Source: an uncultured Treponema sp. (lineage in GTDB: Bacteria; Spirochaetota; Spirochaetia; Treponematales; Treponemataceae). From it: DNA of 64,000 nucleotides. The stretch spans positions 62,001 to 126,000 of the forward strand of contig CAMVDX010000002.1 of the NCBI GenBank assembly GCA_947166355.1, written 5' to 3'. The notes beneath the pieces were generated by a model. It was not told where the DNA came from. It did no database searches and was given only the letters and a program-made list of their open reading frames with translations. Both the position numbers and the translations under genes were made by a program. Below, piece by piece: positions 41,203 through 49,967 of this stretch. Position 1 is the stretch's first letter; each line of letters opens with the position of its first letter.

Positions 41203-42813
41203 ATGGCTACTAGAATTATTAACCCAATCTTGCCGGGTTTTTATCCGGATCCTTCTATTTGTGAGGCTGGGGGATACTATTATCTTGTTTGTTCTTCTTT
41301 TTCTTATCTGCCGGGGCTGCCGGTATTTAAAAGTAAGAACTTTGTTACCTGGGAGCAGGTAGGAAATGTGATTGACCGGCCGGAACAGCTGGATTTTACC
41401 GGTGCAGGTGTTTCCCGTGGGCTTTTTGCGCCTACTATCCGTTTTCATGAGGGAAAATTTTATTGTATCTGTACTCAGGTTGATAAAATCGGAAACTTTT
41501 TTGTTACTGCTGACAAGGCAGAAGGTCCGTGGTCTAATCCAATTCCTATTGAAGGTGCTGAAGGAATTGATCCGTCGCTGTTTTTTGATGATGATGGAAC
41601 TGTCTGGTATACGGGAACAAGACCGGCTCCTGAAGGTCCAAAGTATGAAGGTAACTGGGAAATCTGGATTCAAAGAATTGATTTGAATACGGGTAAACTT
41701 TACGGAGAGTCTAAAGGAATCTGGCGTGGTGCGTTAAAAAATTGTGTGTGGCCGGAAGGTCCGCATATTTATAAAGTGAACGGAATGTATTATCTGATTC
41801 ATGCAGAAGGCGGCACGGGGCCTAACCATGCGGTTTGTGTTGCCCGCTGCGATACGATTGACGGCGAGTGGGAAGGTAAGCCTTCGAACCCGATTTTGAC
41901 TCACCGGCATCTTGGTAAAACTGCGCGTGTGCAGAACGTAGGGCATGCTGATTTAGTTTGTGCAGAAAACAAATGGTGGATGTGCTGTCTTGCATCGCGT
42001 CCTTACGGTGAGGCTGGTCACCGCTTTTGTAATATGGGTCGCGAGACTTTTCTGGTTCCTGTGATTTGGGAAGATGGCTGGCCGGTTGCGAGCTGGGAGA
42101 CCGGGCTTATTGAAAATGCTTACAGTCTTAGCGGGCACGTTGTTAAGCGGGATGTTGATGATGCTGATGCTGTTTCTATTCCTGCGGTAGATGATTTTAA
42201 TTCAGAAGAACTGGCATTGCACTGGATTAGTTTGAGACGGCACGCCGCGGACTTTTGCAACTGCAAGGAAGAATCTGGCGTGCTAAGAATTTATGCGGGA
42301 GAACCGATAACCGGCAGCGGAAATGTTTCTATGATTTTGCGCCGGCAGACGGGCTTCAGTTTTGAAGCAAGTACAAGATTTGTTGTTCATTTTGATGTGA
42401 GTGAAGATGCAGCCGGGCTTGTTCTGTTCCAGAGTGAAGCATTTAATTACAGGCTTCAGCTGGTACTTCATGGAAAAATTATTGTACTTCAGCTGGTAAA
42501 AACTGAACATGGTGAAGAATCTGTTATTGCTGAAGATGTAATGACTGGAGGCCGAAAGGTTGTACCGATTGTGCTGCGTGTTGTTGCGGAACATCAAAAG
42601 CTGCGTTTTGAGTTTGGGCCTGATGAAAGAAATCTGATGGTTTTAAAAGAAGATGTTGATGCAAGTATTTTGAGTACGGAAGTTGCGGGTGGCTTTGTAG
42701 GAACGGTTGTCGGAATGTTTGCTGTAAGTGGTGGAGACTACAAAGAGAAAAAATTTTTTGCAGATTTTGACTGGTTCCGATACGAAAATAGTGGCAGAGA
42801 ATGGATTTGTTGA
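41203..42813 (+). CDS. glycoside hydrolase family 43 (beta-xylosidase/alpha-arabinofuranosidase type), no signal peptide
   Basis: NPILPGFYPDPSICEAGGYYYLVCSSFSYLPGLPVFKSKNFVTWEQVG...GIDPSLFFDDDGTVWYTGTRP...EGPHIYKVNGMYYLIHAEGGT. Confidence 0.95.
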   Translation: MATRIINPILPGFYPDPSICEAGGYYYLVCSSFSYLPGLPVFKSKNFVTWEQVGNVIDRPEQLDFTGAGVSRGLFAPTIRFHEGKFYCICTQVDKIGNFFVTADKAEGPWSNPIPIEGAEGIDPSLFFDDDGTVWYTGTRPAPEGPKYEGNWEIWIQRIDLNTGKLYGESKGIWRGALKNCVWPEGPHIYKVNGMYYLIHAEGGTGPNHAVCVARCDTIDGEWEGKPSNPILTHRHLGKTARVQNVGHADLVCAENKWWMCCLASRPYGEAGHRFCNMGRETFLVPVIWEDGWPVASWETGLIENAYSLSGHVVKRDVDDADAVSIPAVDDFNSEELALHWISLRRHAADFCNCKEESGVLRIYAGEPITGSGNVSMILRRQTGFSFEASTRFVVHFDVSEDAAGLVLFQSEAFNYRLQLVLHGKIIVLQLVKTEHGEESVIAEDVMTGGRKVVPIVLRVVAEHQKLRFEFGPDERNLMVLKEDVDASILSTEVAGGFVGTVVGMFAVSGGDYKEKKFFADFDWFRYENSGREWIC

Positions 42814-42879
42814 GGTATAATAGATAGACGTTATTGCATGGAACGAGTATAGCGAGCGACGTGGTAATCTAAATAAATG

Positions 42880-43012
42880 GATTGCTTCGCTGCGCTCGCA
42901 ATGACGTTGCAATGGATTGCTTCGCTGCGCTCGCAATGACGTTACAATGGATTACATTACTGCGTACGTAATGACGTTGCAATGGATTACATTGCTGCGT
43001 ACGCAATGACGG
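42880..43012. repeat. tandem REP-like cluster
   Basis: Repeated 'atggattgcttcgctgcgctcgcaatgacgttgca'. Confidence 0.9.
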
Positions 43013-43017
43013 AATTA

Positions 43018-43122
43018 ACCGGGGGCGTTGCGGGGGCGGAGCCCCCGCAGGGTGGGTAGCACAAGACACCGCAACGAAGTGAGGAGACTTGTGCGTAGGG
43101 CGGGGCTCCGCCCTCCTTATAA
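43018..43122. repeat. GC-rich palindromic repeat family member
   Basis: ccgggggcgttgcgggggcggagcccccgcagggtgggtagcacaagacaccgcaacgaagtg...ggcggggctccgccc. Confidence 0.8.
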
Positions 43123-43137
43123 AAGCAGGAGATAAAA

Positions 43138-45225
43138 GTGAAAGGCGAATTTAAAATCAAAGGACTTATGGGCTCTGGAATGGTTTTGCAGCGAAATAAA
43201 ATTAACTGCATTTTTGGAACGGCGGAAGTTTATTCTGACGTTATTATGGAATTCCGTGGCACAACATCTATTACTCAGTCGGATGAAGATGGAAACTGGA
43301 AGATTGAATTTAGTCCGGGCGAAGCTGGTGGGCCTTTTACAATGAATATCAAGTGTGACTCACATAATGTTGAATTTACTGATATTTACGTAGGTGAAGT
43401 ATGGGTGAGCTCGGGCCAGTCGAATGCTCAGCTGCCTATGGAAAGAATGAAGTTTTCGTATCCAGAAGATTTTGCTTTGCCTCGTAATGAGAGAATCCGA
43501 ATGCTTACTGTGCCAATCAACTGGTCTCTTGATGGTGAAAAAGACGAGATTGTTGATGTGGGCTGGCAGTCAAATGCAGATGAAGGAACTAAGGCAGAAG
43601 GCTTGAGCGGCGGTGTAAAATGGATTTGCGCTTCGCCTGAAACTCTGGGTGGAATGTCTGGAACCGGTTATTTTTTTGCAAAGAAGCTTTCTAATGAGCT
43701 TGATGTTCCTGTAGGAATTATAAATGCGAGTCAGGGAGGCTCTCCGATTGCTTCATGGCTCAGCCGGCAGGCTCTTGAAGAAATGGGAGATAAAAAGGAT
43801 TATCTGAAACAGGTTGTAGAATATCTTGCAGAAGGTCGTGCGGCTGCTAAACAAAAGGAGATGGCAGAAGAACAGAAGGAATGGAATGACGAGCTTTACG
43901 GCGCGGCTACTGCTCCAGAAAAAATGTTTGATGAAGCCTGTGCAGAAACTGACGGCTGGAAGGATGTTGAGATTCCTGGAAATTTTGATGTTGAAAGTGC
44001 GGGCTTTTTCTGGTTCAAAAAGATTATTGAGCTTACAGCAGAACAGGTTCAGCATTTTAATACTTACAAAACCTGGCTTTGGATGGGTACGATTGTTGAT
44101 GCTGATACTGCCTGGGTTAATGGCGTGCAGGTTGGTTCAACTCCTTACTGCTATCCTCCACGCCGTTACCTGGTTCCTGCAAATACCCTGCATGAGGGAA
44201 AAAATGTAATTGCTTTGAGAGTTCAGAAAAATAGTGTGCATGGACCTCTCCGCTTTTTTACAGAAAAGCCTTATTATCTTTTTACGGAAAATACATTTGT
44301 AGCACCTTGTGTTTGCCGTAATGTTGAAGGACGCAGTGAGTCATTGTATCCGCTTGATGGCGAAAGAATTGATTTGAGCGGAAACTGGAAGATGAAGGTT
44401 GATGCACAGGTTCGAGACTGTCCTCCAGGTATGTTCTTTGAATGGCTGCCTACTGCACTTTACAATTCTATGCTTGCTCCTTGTTTTAAGCATGCTATTG
44501 CCGGCGCTTTGTGGTATCAGGGTGAATCTGATGCGGGCCATCCGGCTGAGTATAAGGATATGCTGCTTAAGATGATTGATTTGTGGCGGCATAAATTTGT
44601 ATATGGCTCTAAGGATTTGCCGTTTGTAGTTGTTCAACTTCCTAACTGGAGTGACGGCTGGAACGAGGATGCTGCAAGCAAGGATGGAGGCTGGGCAAAT
44701 ATCCGCCAGGTTGAAGCTGACGTTGCTGAGATTGCAGGGCATACAGGTCTTGCGGTTACTATTGATGCAGGTGAATGGAATGATCTTCATCCGGAAAAGA
44801 AAAAGACTGTAGGCTATAGAGCTGCAAAAGAAGCATTGAGAGTTGCATACGGTAAAAACTTTATTTCGCCGTCGCCGAAGGCCGATTTCTGTGAGTTTAA
44901 GCATGGACGCTTCCGTGTTCGTTTTGACTGCGGAAACTCTTCTCTGGTTGTCTGCAAAGTTCTTGGAAAGAATGTAGATCTCAATGTTGAGAGTAAAGAT
45001 AAAAAGATTTACGGTTTCAGTCTTTTGTGCAGCAAGAAAGGAAATGAGAATATTATCGAAGCAGATGCAGTTCTTGTTGATGACTACACCGTTGAAGTCG
45101 AAGTTCCGCGTGGCATAGGAGATGTCCTCGAACTCCGCTACCTCTGGGCAGACAGCCCGGCTCCGGTAAACCTTTATTCGAGAAACCAGCTGCCGGCTGC
45201 GCCGTTCAGGATTGTACAAGGGTAA
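43138..45225 (+). CDS. SGNH/sialate O-acetylesterase-type carbohydrate esterase (CE20-like architecture)
   Basis: GSGMVLQRNK...DIYVGEVWVSSGQSNAQLPMERM; ALWYQGESDAGHPAEYKDML; jelly-roll insert DGWKDVEIPGNFDV...; GTG start. Confidence 0.85.
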   Translation: MKGEFKIKGLMGSGMVLQRNKINCIFGTAEVYSDVIMEFRGTTSITQSDEDGNWKIEFSPGEAGGPFTMNIKCDSHNVEFTDIYVGEVWVSSGQSNAQLPMERMKFSYPEDFALPRNERIRMLTVPINWSLDGEKDEIVDVGWQSNADEGTKAEGLSGGVKWICASPETLGGMSGTGYFFAKKLSNELDVPVGIINASQGGSPIASWLSRQALEEMGDKKDYLKQVVEYLAEGRAAAKQKEMAEEQKEWNDELYGAATAPEKMFDEACAETDGWKDVEIPGNFDVESAGFFWFKKIIELTAEQVQHFNTYKTWLWMGTIVDADTAWVNGVQVGSTPYCYPPRRYLVPANTLHEGKNVIALRVQKNSVHGPLRFFTEKPYYLFTENTFVAPCVCRNVEGRSESLYPLDGERIDLSGNWKMKVDAQVRDCPPGMFFEWLPTALYNSMLAPCFKHAIAGALWYQGESDAGHPAEYKDMLLKMIDLWRHKFVYGSKDLPFVVVQLPNWSDGWNEDAASKDGGWANIRQVEADVAEIAGHTGLAVTIDAGEWNDLHPEKKKTVGYRAAKEALRVAYGKNFISPSPKADFCEFKHGRFRVRFDCGNSSLVVCKVLGKNVDLNVESKDKKIYGFSLLCSKKGNENIIEADAVLVDDYTVEVEVPRGIGDVLELRYLWADSPAPVNLYSRNQLPAAPFRIVQG

Positions 45226-45243
45226 ATGGGTAAAGATTTATTC

Positions 45244-45271
45244 TTGACATTTTAGAACAATGTAGTATATT
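45244..45271 (+). promoter_or_regulatory. sigma70-type promoter of candidate antisense RNA
   Basis: TTGACA-16 bp-TATATT. Confidence 0.75.
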
Positions 45272-45277
45272 TAAAAA

Positions 45278-45368
45278 GGAAGTGCACCACAGCAATGTGG
45301 CTGAACCTCCGTTAGGTCTTATTGAAAAAGCCTACGCGAAAGGACAGTTAGCGTAGGCTTTCTTTTTT
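45278..45368 (+). ncRNA. candidate type I antitoxin RNA, convergent to the holin-like toxin gene
   Basis: Promoter at 45244-45271, terminator AAAGCCTACGC-N13-GCGTAGGCTTTcTTTTTT; 5' end repeats the toxin mRNA 5' end. Confidence 0.65.
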
Positions 45369-45488
45369 CTACTTGCGTTTTTTTCTTTTCTTGTCGAGAG
45401 CCTTGCGTATAGCAAAGACAAACGATGCAACTGTAACAATAGTTGATACAATTGCACAAAGAAGCGAAATGCTTTCGTATCCTGTCAT
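45369..45488 (-). CDS. putative holin-like type I toxin, 39 aa
   Basis: MTGYESISLLCAIVSTIVTVASFVFAIRKALDKKRKKRK*; single TM plus basic tail; SD GAGGAGG 6 nt upstream; own promoter (TTGTAA-17-TATACT, minus strand, 45553-45581). Confidence 0.7.
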   Translation of the reverse strand: MTGYESISLLCAIVSTIVTVASFVFAIRKALDKKRKKRK

Positions 45489-45648
45489 AGCAGGCCTCCT
45501 CATTCTGGTAAATTCGGAGGTTCAGCCTACCACTACTGTGGTACACTTTATAAGTATAGTATATATTGTTAGATATTACAATAAAAAATACAGCTAAACT
45601 AAGGTGTAATGATGTCATTGCGAGGAGCCCGTAGGGCGACGTGGCAAT

Positions 45649-47064
45649 CTACTCCTTACCATTCCAACAATATGTACAAAGCTTTTCATGTGGAAGGCCT
45701 GTGGAATCCAGCATGTCGTCCAGGCGGTGGAAGCGCAGGGTTGTAAAGTGCAGCTGCTTGCGGATTTCTTCAACCATCTTTGCGTACTCAGGAGTGTCAG
45801 GGTCGCAGTATTTCTGCAGGGTTTCTTCACTTACGTTGTCGCCTTCAAACTGCTTGATAACTCGTCTTGTAATCAAATCCATTTCGCTCTTTGAGCGGCT
45901 GAAGTTGAGATATTTACATCCGTAAACAAGAGGAGGACAGGCCGGGCGGATATGAACTTCCTTAGCACCGCTTTTGTAAAGATAGTCTGTTGTTTCGCGA
46001 AGCTGAGTTCCGCGAACAATCGAATCATCAATCAAAAGAATCTTTTTACCTTCAATCAACTGCTGAATAGGAATGAGCTTCATATGTGCAACCTGGTTTC
46101 TTATATCCTGATTTGTAGGCATAAAAGAACGTGACCAGGTTGGAGTGTATTTAATAAATGGGCGGGTAAAAGGAATTCCGCTTTCGTTAGCGTAGCCTAC
46201 CGCATGTGCTGTTCCGCTGTCCGGAACGCCCGCAACAGCATCCGGGTGAACATTGTCCTTATCGCGGCGGGCAAGGAAGCGGCCGCAGTTGTAGCGCATA
46301 GCTTCAACGTTTACGCCCTCGTAACAGGCAGTAGGGTAGCCGTAGTAAATCCAGAGGAAGGTACAAATCTTCATCTCTTTACCAGGCTGCTGAAGAACTT
46401 CCATTTTGTCTGCATTAAAGAAAACAATTTCGGCAGGGCCAAGCTCGTGGTAATCCTTGTAGCCAAGATTCATGTAAGCATAGTTTTCAAAGCTGGCACA
46501 GAAAGCGCCGTCCTTGTGACCAATTTCTACAGGAGTACGTCCCAGGCGGTCGCGGGCAGCATAAATTCCGTCAGCAGTCAAAATCAGCATAGAGATAGAA
46601 CCTTTTATTTTCTCCTGAACAAAACGGATTCCATCTACGATTGTATCTTTATGATTCAGAAGAGCAACAATAAGTTCAGTCTGGTTTATTTCGCCACCGC
46701 TCATTTCGAGGAAGTGGGTATAACCCGAGTTTAAAACTTCCTCAACAAGCTCGTCCTTATTAGTTACGATTCCGACAGTTGTGATTGCAAAGTTTCCAAG
46801 ATGAGAGTGCACAAGCAGAGGCTGTGGTTCAAAATCAGAAATACAGCCGATTCCAAGCTTGCCATGCAAATCTTCCATATCATTTTCGAATTTTGTGCGG
46901 AAGGGTGAGTTTTGAATGTTATGAATTGAACGCGAAAAATGCCCGTCCGAGTTTACAACCGCAATACCACCGCGGCGAGTTCCCAAGTGGGAGTGATAGT
47001 CCACTCCGAAAAACAAATCCAACGAACAGTCTTCTTTTGAAGCAACGCCAAAAAATCCGCCCAT
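45649..47064 (-). CDS. purF: amidophosphoribosyltransferase-like protein (PurF family, atypical N-terminus)
   Basis: PRTase motif KILLIDDSIVRGTQLRETTDYLYKSGAKEVHIRPACPPLVYGC; start at MGGFFGVASKEDC (47064), not the listed 47247. Confidence 0.8.
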   Translation of the reverse strand: MGGFFGVASKEDCSLDLFFGVDYHSHLGTRRGGIAVVNSDGHFSRSIHNIQNSPFRTKFENDMEDLHGKLGIGCISDFEPQPLLVHSHLGNFAITTVGIVTNKDELVEEVLNSGYTHFLEMSGGEINQTELIVALLNHKDTIVDGIRFVQEKIKGSISMLILTADGIYAARDRLGRTPVEIGHKDGAFCASFENYAYMNLGYKDYHELGPAEIVFFNADKMEVLQQPGKEMKICTFLWIYYGYPTACYEGVNVEAMRYNCGRFLARRDKDNVHPDAVAGVPDSGTAHAVGYANESGIPFTRPFIKYTPTWSRSFMPTNQDIRNQVAHMKLIPIQQLIEGKKILLIDDSIVRGTQLRETTDYLYKSGAKEVHIRPACPPLVYGCKYLNFSRSKSEMDLITRRVIKQFEGDNVSEETLQKYCDPDTPEYAKMVEEIRKQLHFTTLRFHRLDDMLDSTGLPHEKLCTYCWNGKE

Positions 47065-47149
47065 TTCAAATCCTCTTATAAAACCCGCGTCATCTGCGGA
47101 AAAAATATGCGGATAGTATAGTGATTTAACGGATTTTTTGCAAATATGA

Positions 47150-47242
47150 AGAGAGAAGGAGGGAGGAGCCCCTCCCTGCGCGCCCACTTCGTTGGTCGCT
47201 ACCCTCCCAGCGGGGGACACCCCCGCAACGCTCCCGGATAAA
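47150..47242. repeat. GC-rich palindromic repeat family member
   Basis: ggagggaggagcccctccctgcgcgcccacttcgttggtcgctaccctcccagcgggggacacccccgcaacgctcc. Confidence 0.8.
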
Positions 47243-47285
47243 TCCACAAGAATTCGATAGCTGCTTGCCGAGAGTGGACTTGATT

Positions 47286-47584
47286 ACGGCTAAAAATGGC
47301 TGGGAGTGAAGTTTTAGCCGTAGTAAGTGGAGAGTGGCGGCCTGTAAACAAGCTGGAATCATGCGTTACTACGGCTAAAATGTAGGAAGAACACATTTTT
47401 AGCCGTAAAGATGGCGTGTATAAAGCGAGATGTAATAAAACTGGAATCTGTATACACGAATAACTACGGCTAAAGCGAAGCGCAAACACATTTTTAGCCG
47501 TAATCTAACCGATTTGAAGACGTAATCCGGTCTGGAGTTTTTGAAAAATACGGCTAAAAACGTCTTGGAGAGTTGTTTAGCCGT
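47286..47584. repeat. array of four 35-36-bp hairpin units (ACGGCTAAAA-N16-TTTTAGCCGT)
   Basis: Units 47286-47321, 47371-47406, 47466-47501, 47550-47584. Confidence 0.95.
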
Positions 47585-47679
47585 AACCTCATCTGAAAGA
47601 AGCATTGATTCTACCGCAACCGGGTAATATCTCTACAATAATTTCGATTTGTATTGTAAAATAAAACTCCGAGGTAAAT

Positions 47680-48525
47680 ATGTCCGAAAAATTTTCTACT
47701 AAAAAAACTATATTATTAATTGTTGTTTCATTTGTTCTCTATCTGGTGGGAGCCTTGCTCAGTTCGCTTTTTATGGATTTTGTGTTTAAGTTTATTACAT
47801 TTGAGAACAAAACTGTTTATGAAATCTTCAGGCACATTTCAGACTTCGCCTTCGTGTTCTTACTGCTCTGGCTTTGCATTTATAAAATCTTTCACTTGAA
47901 GTTTGAAGATTTTGGAATCAACTTACATTTTGAATGGTGGGGTCTGGTAATTGCTGTGCTGCTTCCTGCTTATATGGTAATTGTTTATCTGATAGCTGGA
48001 AAACTTACCGTTAATGAACATGCGACTGCCGAAAAAGTTTTTCTGATTCTTAATTCGCTGACTCTGGGATTGCAGTCTGGTTTTCTTGAAGAAATTCTTT
48101 TCCGTGGAATATTCATGAAATCTCTGGAAAACAGATGGAATAAAACTGTCGCAATCTGGGCTCCATCTTTAATCTTCAGCCTTGTGCATATTCCAGGAAT
48201 GTCTTCTTTTTCTGTTCTTGGAATATTAGTTCTGATTGTTGCGGGTACCATGGTTGGAGTTATGTTTTCTATGGCGGCCTACAGAGGAAACTCAATTGCT
48301 AACAGTGCAATAATTCATGCAGTCTGGAATTTTATATTGATTGCATATGTTTTTGATATTTATCCAGAGACAGGAAAATCTGTAAAATCAATCTTCTCAA
48401 TTTGTTTGCTAACAAATAACATCTTTATAACTGGTGCAGAATTTGGAATTGAGGCTTCGATTTTTGCAATTCTTGCTTATGTTGTGGTAAGTCTGATTTT
48501 GATGCCTAAAAAGAAAGAACTATAA
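47680..48525 (+). CDS. CPBP family intramembrane metalloprotease
   Basis: SGFLEEILFRGIFMKSLENRW (EExxxR), SLVHIPGMSSF, NSAIIHAVWNF. Confidence 0.92.
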   Translation: MSEKFSTKKTILLIVVSFVLYLVGALLSSLFMDFVFKFITFENKTVYEIFRHISDFAFVFLLLWLCIYKIFHLKFEDFGINLHFEWWGLVIAVLLPAYMVIVYLIAGKLTVNEHATAEKVFLILNSLTLGLQSGFLEEILFRGIFMKSLENRWNKTVAIWAPSLIFSLVHIPGMSSFSVLGILVLIVAGTMVGVMFSMAAYRGNSIANSAIIHAVWNFILIAYVFDIYPETGKSVKSIFSICLLTNNIFITGAEFGIEASIFAILAYVVVSLILMPKKKEL

Positions 48526-48526
48526 T

Positions 48527-48910
48527 TTAAGCGTCAATCTGAAAAAGTGCTCCAGCCATTGGTTGAGCGCCGGCCAGAAGGTAAGATTGCTGTGCCACCG
48601 TCTGCTGAATCTGCTTTTGATACTGTTCGATGAGGGCTTGAGCCTGTTCGTCGCTGATGTCGGAAACAGATTCCTTAGGTTGATTTTTGATTGCGGCCAT
48701 GCGGTCTATAAGTGAATTTAAGATTCTGATTTTGCTGATTGAAACGCCCTGCTGTCCGTTGCCAGCCGCAACGCCTGAAACATGATCAAAGTGTGAGTAG
48801 AGAAGTGCATTGCGGCTTACTGGAACATAAAGTTTTCCTGCGGCTCCGCTTGCACCAATGGCTCCGCTGTAAGAGTATGCGTTACTGAAATTTCCGATTG
48901 CGCTTGTCAT
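48527..48910 (-). CDS. conserved hypothetical protein
   Basis: 127 aa with credible codon usage; no motif recognised. Confidence 0.6.
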   Translation of the reverse strand: MTSAIGNFSNAYSYSGAIGASGAAGKLYVPVSRNALLYSHFDHVSGVAAGNGQQGVSISKIRILNSLIDRMAAIKNQPKESVSDISDEQAQALIEQYQKQIQQTVAQQSYLLAGAQPMAGALFQIDA

Positions 48911-49082
48911 AAAAATCTCCAGACCCTTCCACTTTTTAGTTTTCTACTATATTTTTCGGAGCCTGATAAAAAAAGATTAGAAAAAATTTTTGCCGGATAA
49001 AAACTGTCTGGCAAATTGTCAATTAAAAAAAACTGGTTGTAAAACTGGTTGAAAAATTGTAAATTTAGTATTATTTTATAAT

Positions 49083-49195
49083 GGTAAAGCTAAAAAATTG
49101 CTGCTCGCAATTTTTTTTAACTGCAAGTTTGTGTAACAAACTTGATTACTTTGCTATTTATCACCGGCGGCTCTGACCGGCCGCCTTACTCAGGA
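49083..49195. repeat. modular intergenic repeat, copy 1
   Basis: ggtaaagctaaaaaattgctgctcgcaatttttttt...caagtttgtgtaacaaacttg...tttgctatttatcaccggcggc; related to 58653-58728. Confidence 0.75.
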
Positions 49196-49202
49196 GGTTT
49201 TA

Positions 49203-49508
49203 ATGGCATTAACAATGAATCCAGCCGGAATTAATACCTTTGATGTCGGTGCTTTTGATGCTAAAACTTATTTTGCAGAGCTGCTCCGCAAGGTAAAAGA
49301 AGGTGTTACAATCAACATCACCAAGAATGGAAAGGCTGTGGCAGTTTTGCAGGGAAAGTCCGCTATTCAAAATGAAGCTGCCCTGAATGCTCATAAAAGA
49401 ATTCTTGCCCGTGCACAAAAAATGGCAGGGCTTCGTGCAAAAGAGGGGGCTGCAACTCTTACTGCCACAGACTTAAAGGAACTCAAAAATGAAGGCCGAA
49501 AATACTAG
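49203..49508 (+). CDS. Phd/YefM-type antitoxin
   Basis: FDAKTYFAELLRKVKEGVTINITKNGKAVAVLQG, overlaps downstream PIN gene by 20 bp. Confidence 0.8.
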   Translation: MALTMNPAGINTFDVGAFDAKTYFAELLRKVKEGVTINITKNGKAVAVLQGKSAIQNEAALNAHKRILARAQKMAGLRAKEGAATLTATDLKELKNEGRKY

Positions 49509-49935
49509 TTTCTTTCCGTGTTTTGTTGCAGATACTTCTTTTATGGCAGCTTATCTTTTAAATGACTTTTGTGATGATGAAATGACAGACTGCATAAAAG
49601 ATATAGAGTATGTCCTGAAAAATAACGGACAGATTTATGTTCCGCCTCTTTTCTGGTATGAAATAGAAAATGTTCTCTTGTATAAAACCCGTTCAAAAAA
49701 AAATGGTCAGTTGCGTCTTACAACTACAGATGTTATGGATATTATGTATGACTTGCACTGCCTGCCCATAAATACTGACCTTCTCCCGGACGGAGAAATC
49801 CGTCAGCGAATCTTCGCCATAGCCCAGGAACACGGTCTTTCTTATTACGATGCCAGTTATCTAGAGCTGGCTCACCGCTTCAATCTTCCCCTTAAAACTT
49901 ACGACGAAGATTTGAAGCGTGCAGTTGAAGATTAA
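49489..49935 (+). CDS. PIN domain toxin (VapC-type)
   Basis: FVADTSFMAAYLL...VPPLFWYEIENVLL...GLSYYDASYLELAHRFNLPLKTYDEDLKRA. Confidence 0.88.
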   Translation: MKAENTSFFPCFVADTSFMAAYLLNDFCDDEMTDCIKDIEYVLKNNGQIYVPPLFWYEIENVLLYKTRSKKNGQLRLTTTDVMDIMYDLHCLPINTDLLPDGEIRQRIFAIAQEHGLSYYDASYLELAHRFNLPLKTYDEDLKRAVED

Positions 49936-49967
49936 GAGCTGAAAAATCTTTTTGAAAATATCTGCCT

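Noticed and set aside
45319-45618. 99-aa ORF 45319..45618 (minus)
   Set aside because: Different frame from the 39-aa toxin-like ORF; it spans both promoters and the terminator and has no coherent product.
47065-47247. N-terminal extension of the purF-like ORF to 47247
   Set aside because: Encoded by a GC-rich intergenic repeat; homologous PurF-like start with RBS is at 47064.
12251-47584. Hairpin units as integron attC sites
   Set aside because: No GTTRRRY/RYYYAAC core pair, no cassette ORFs between units and no integrase.
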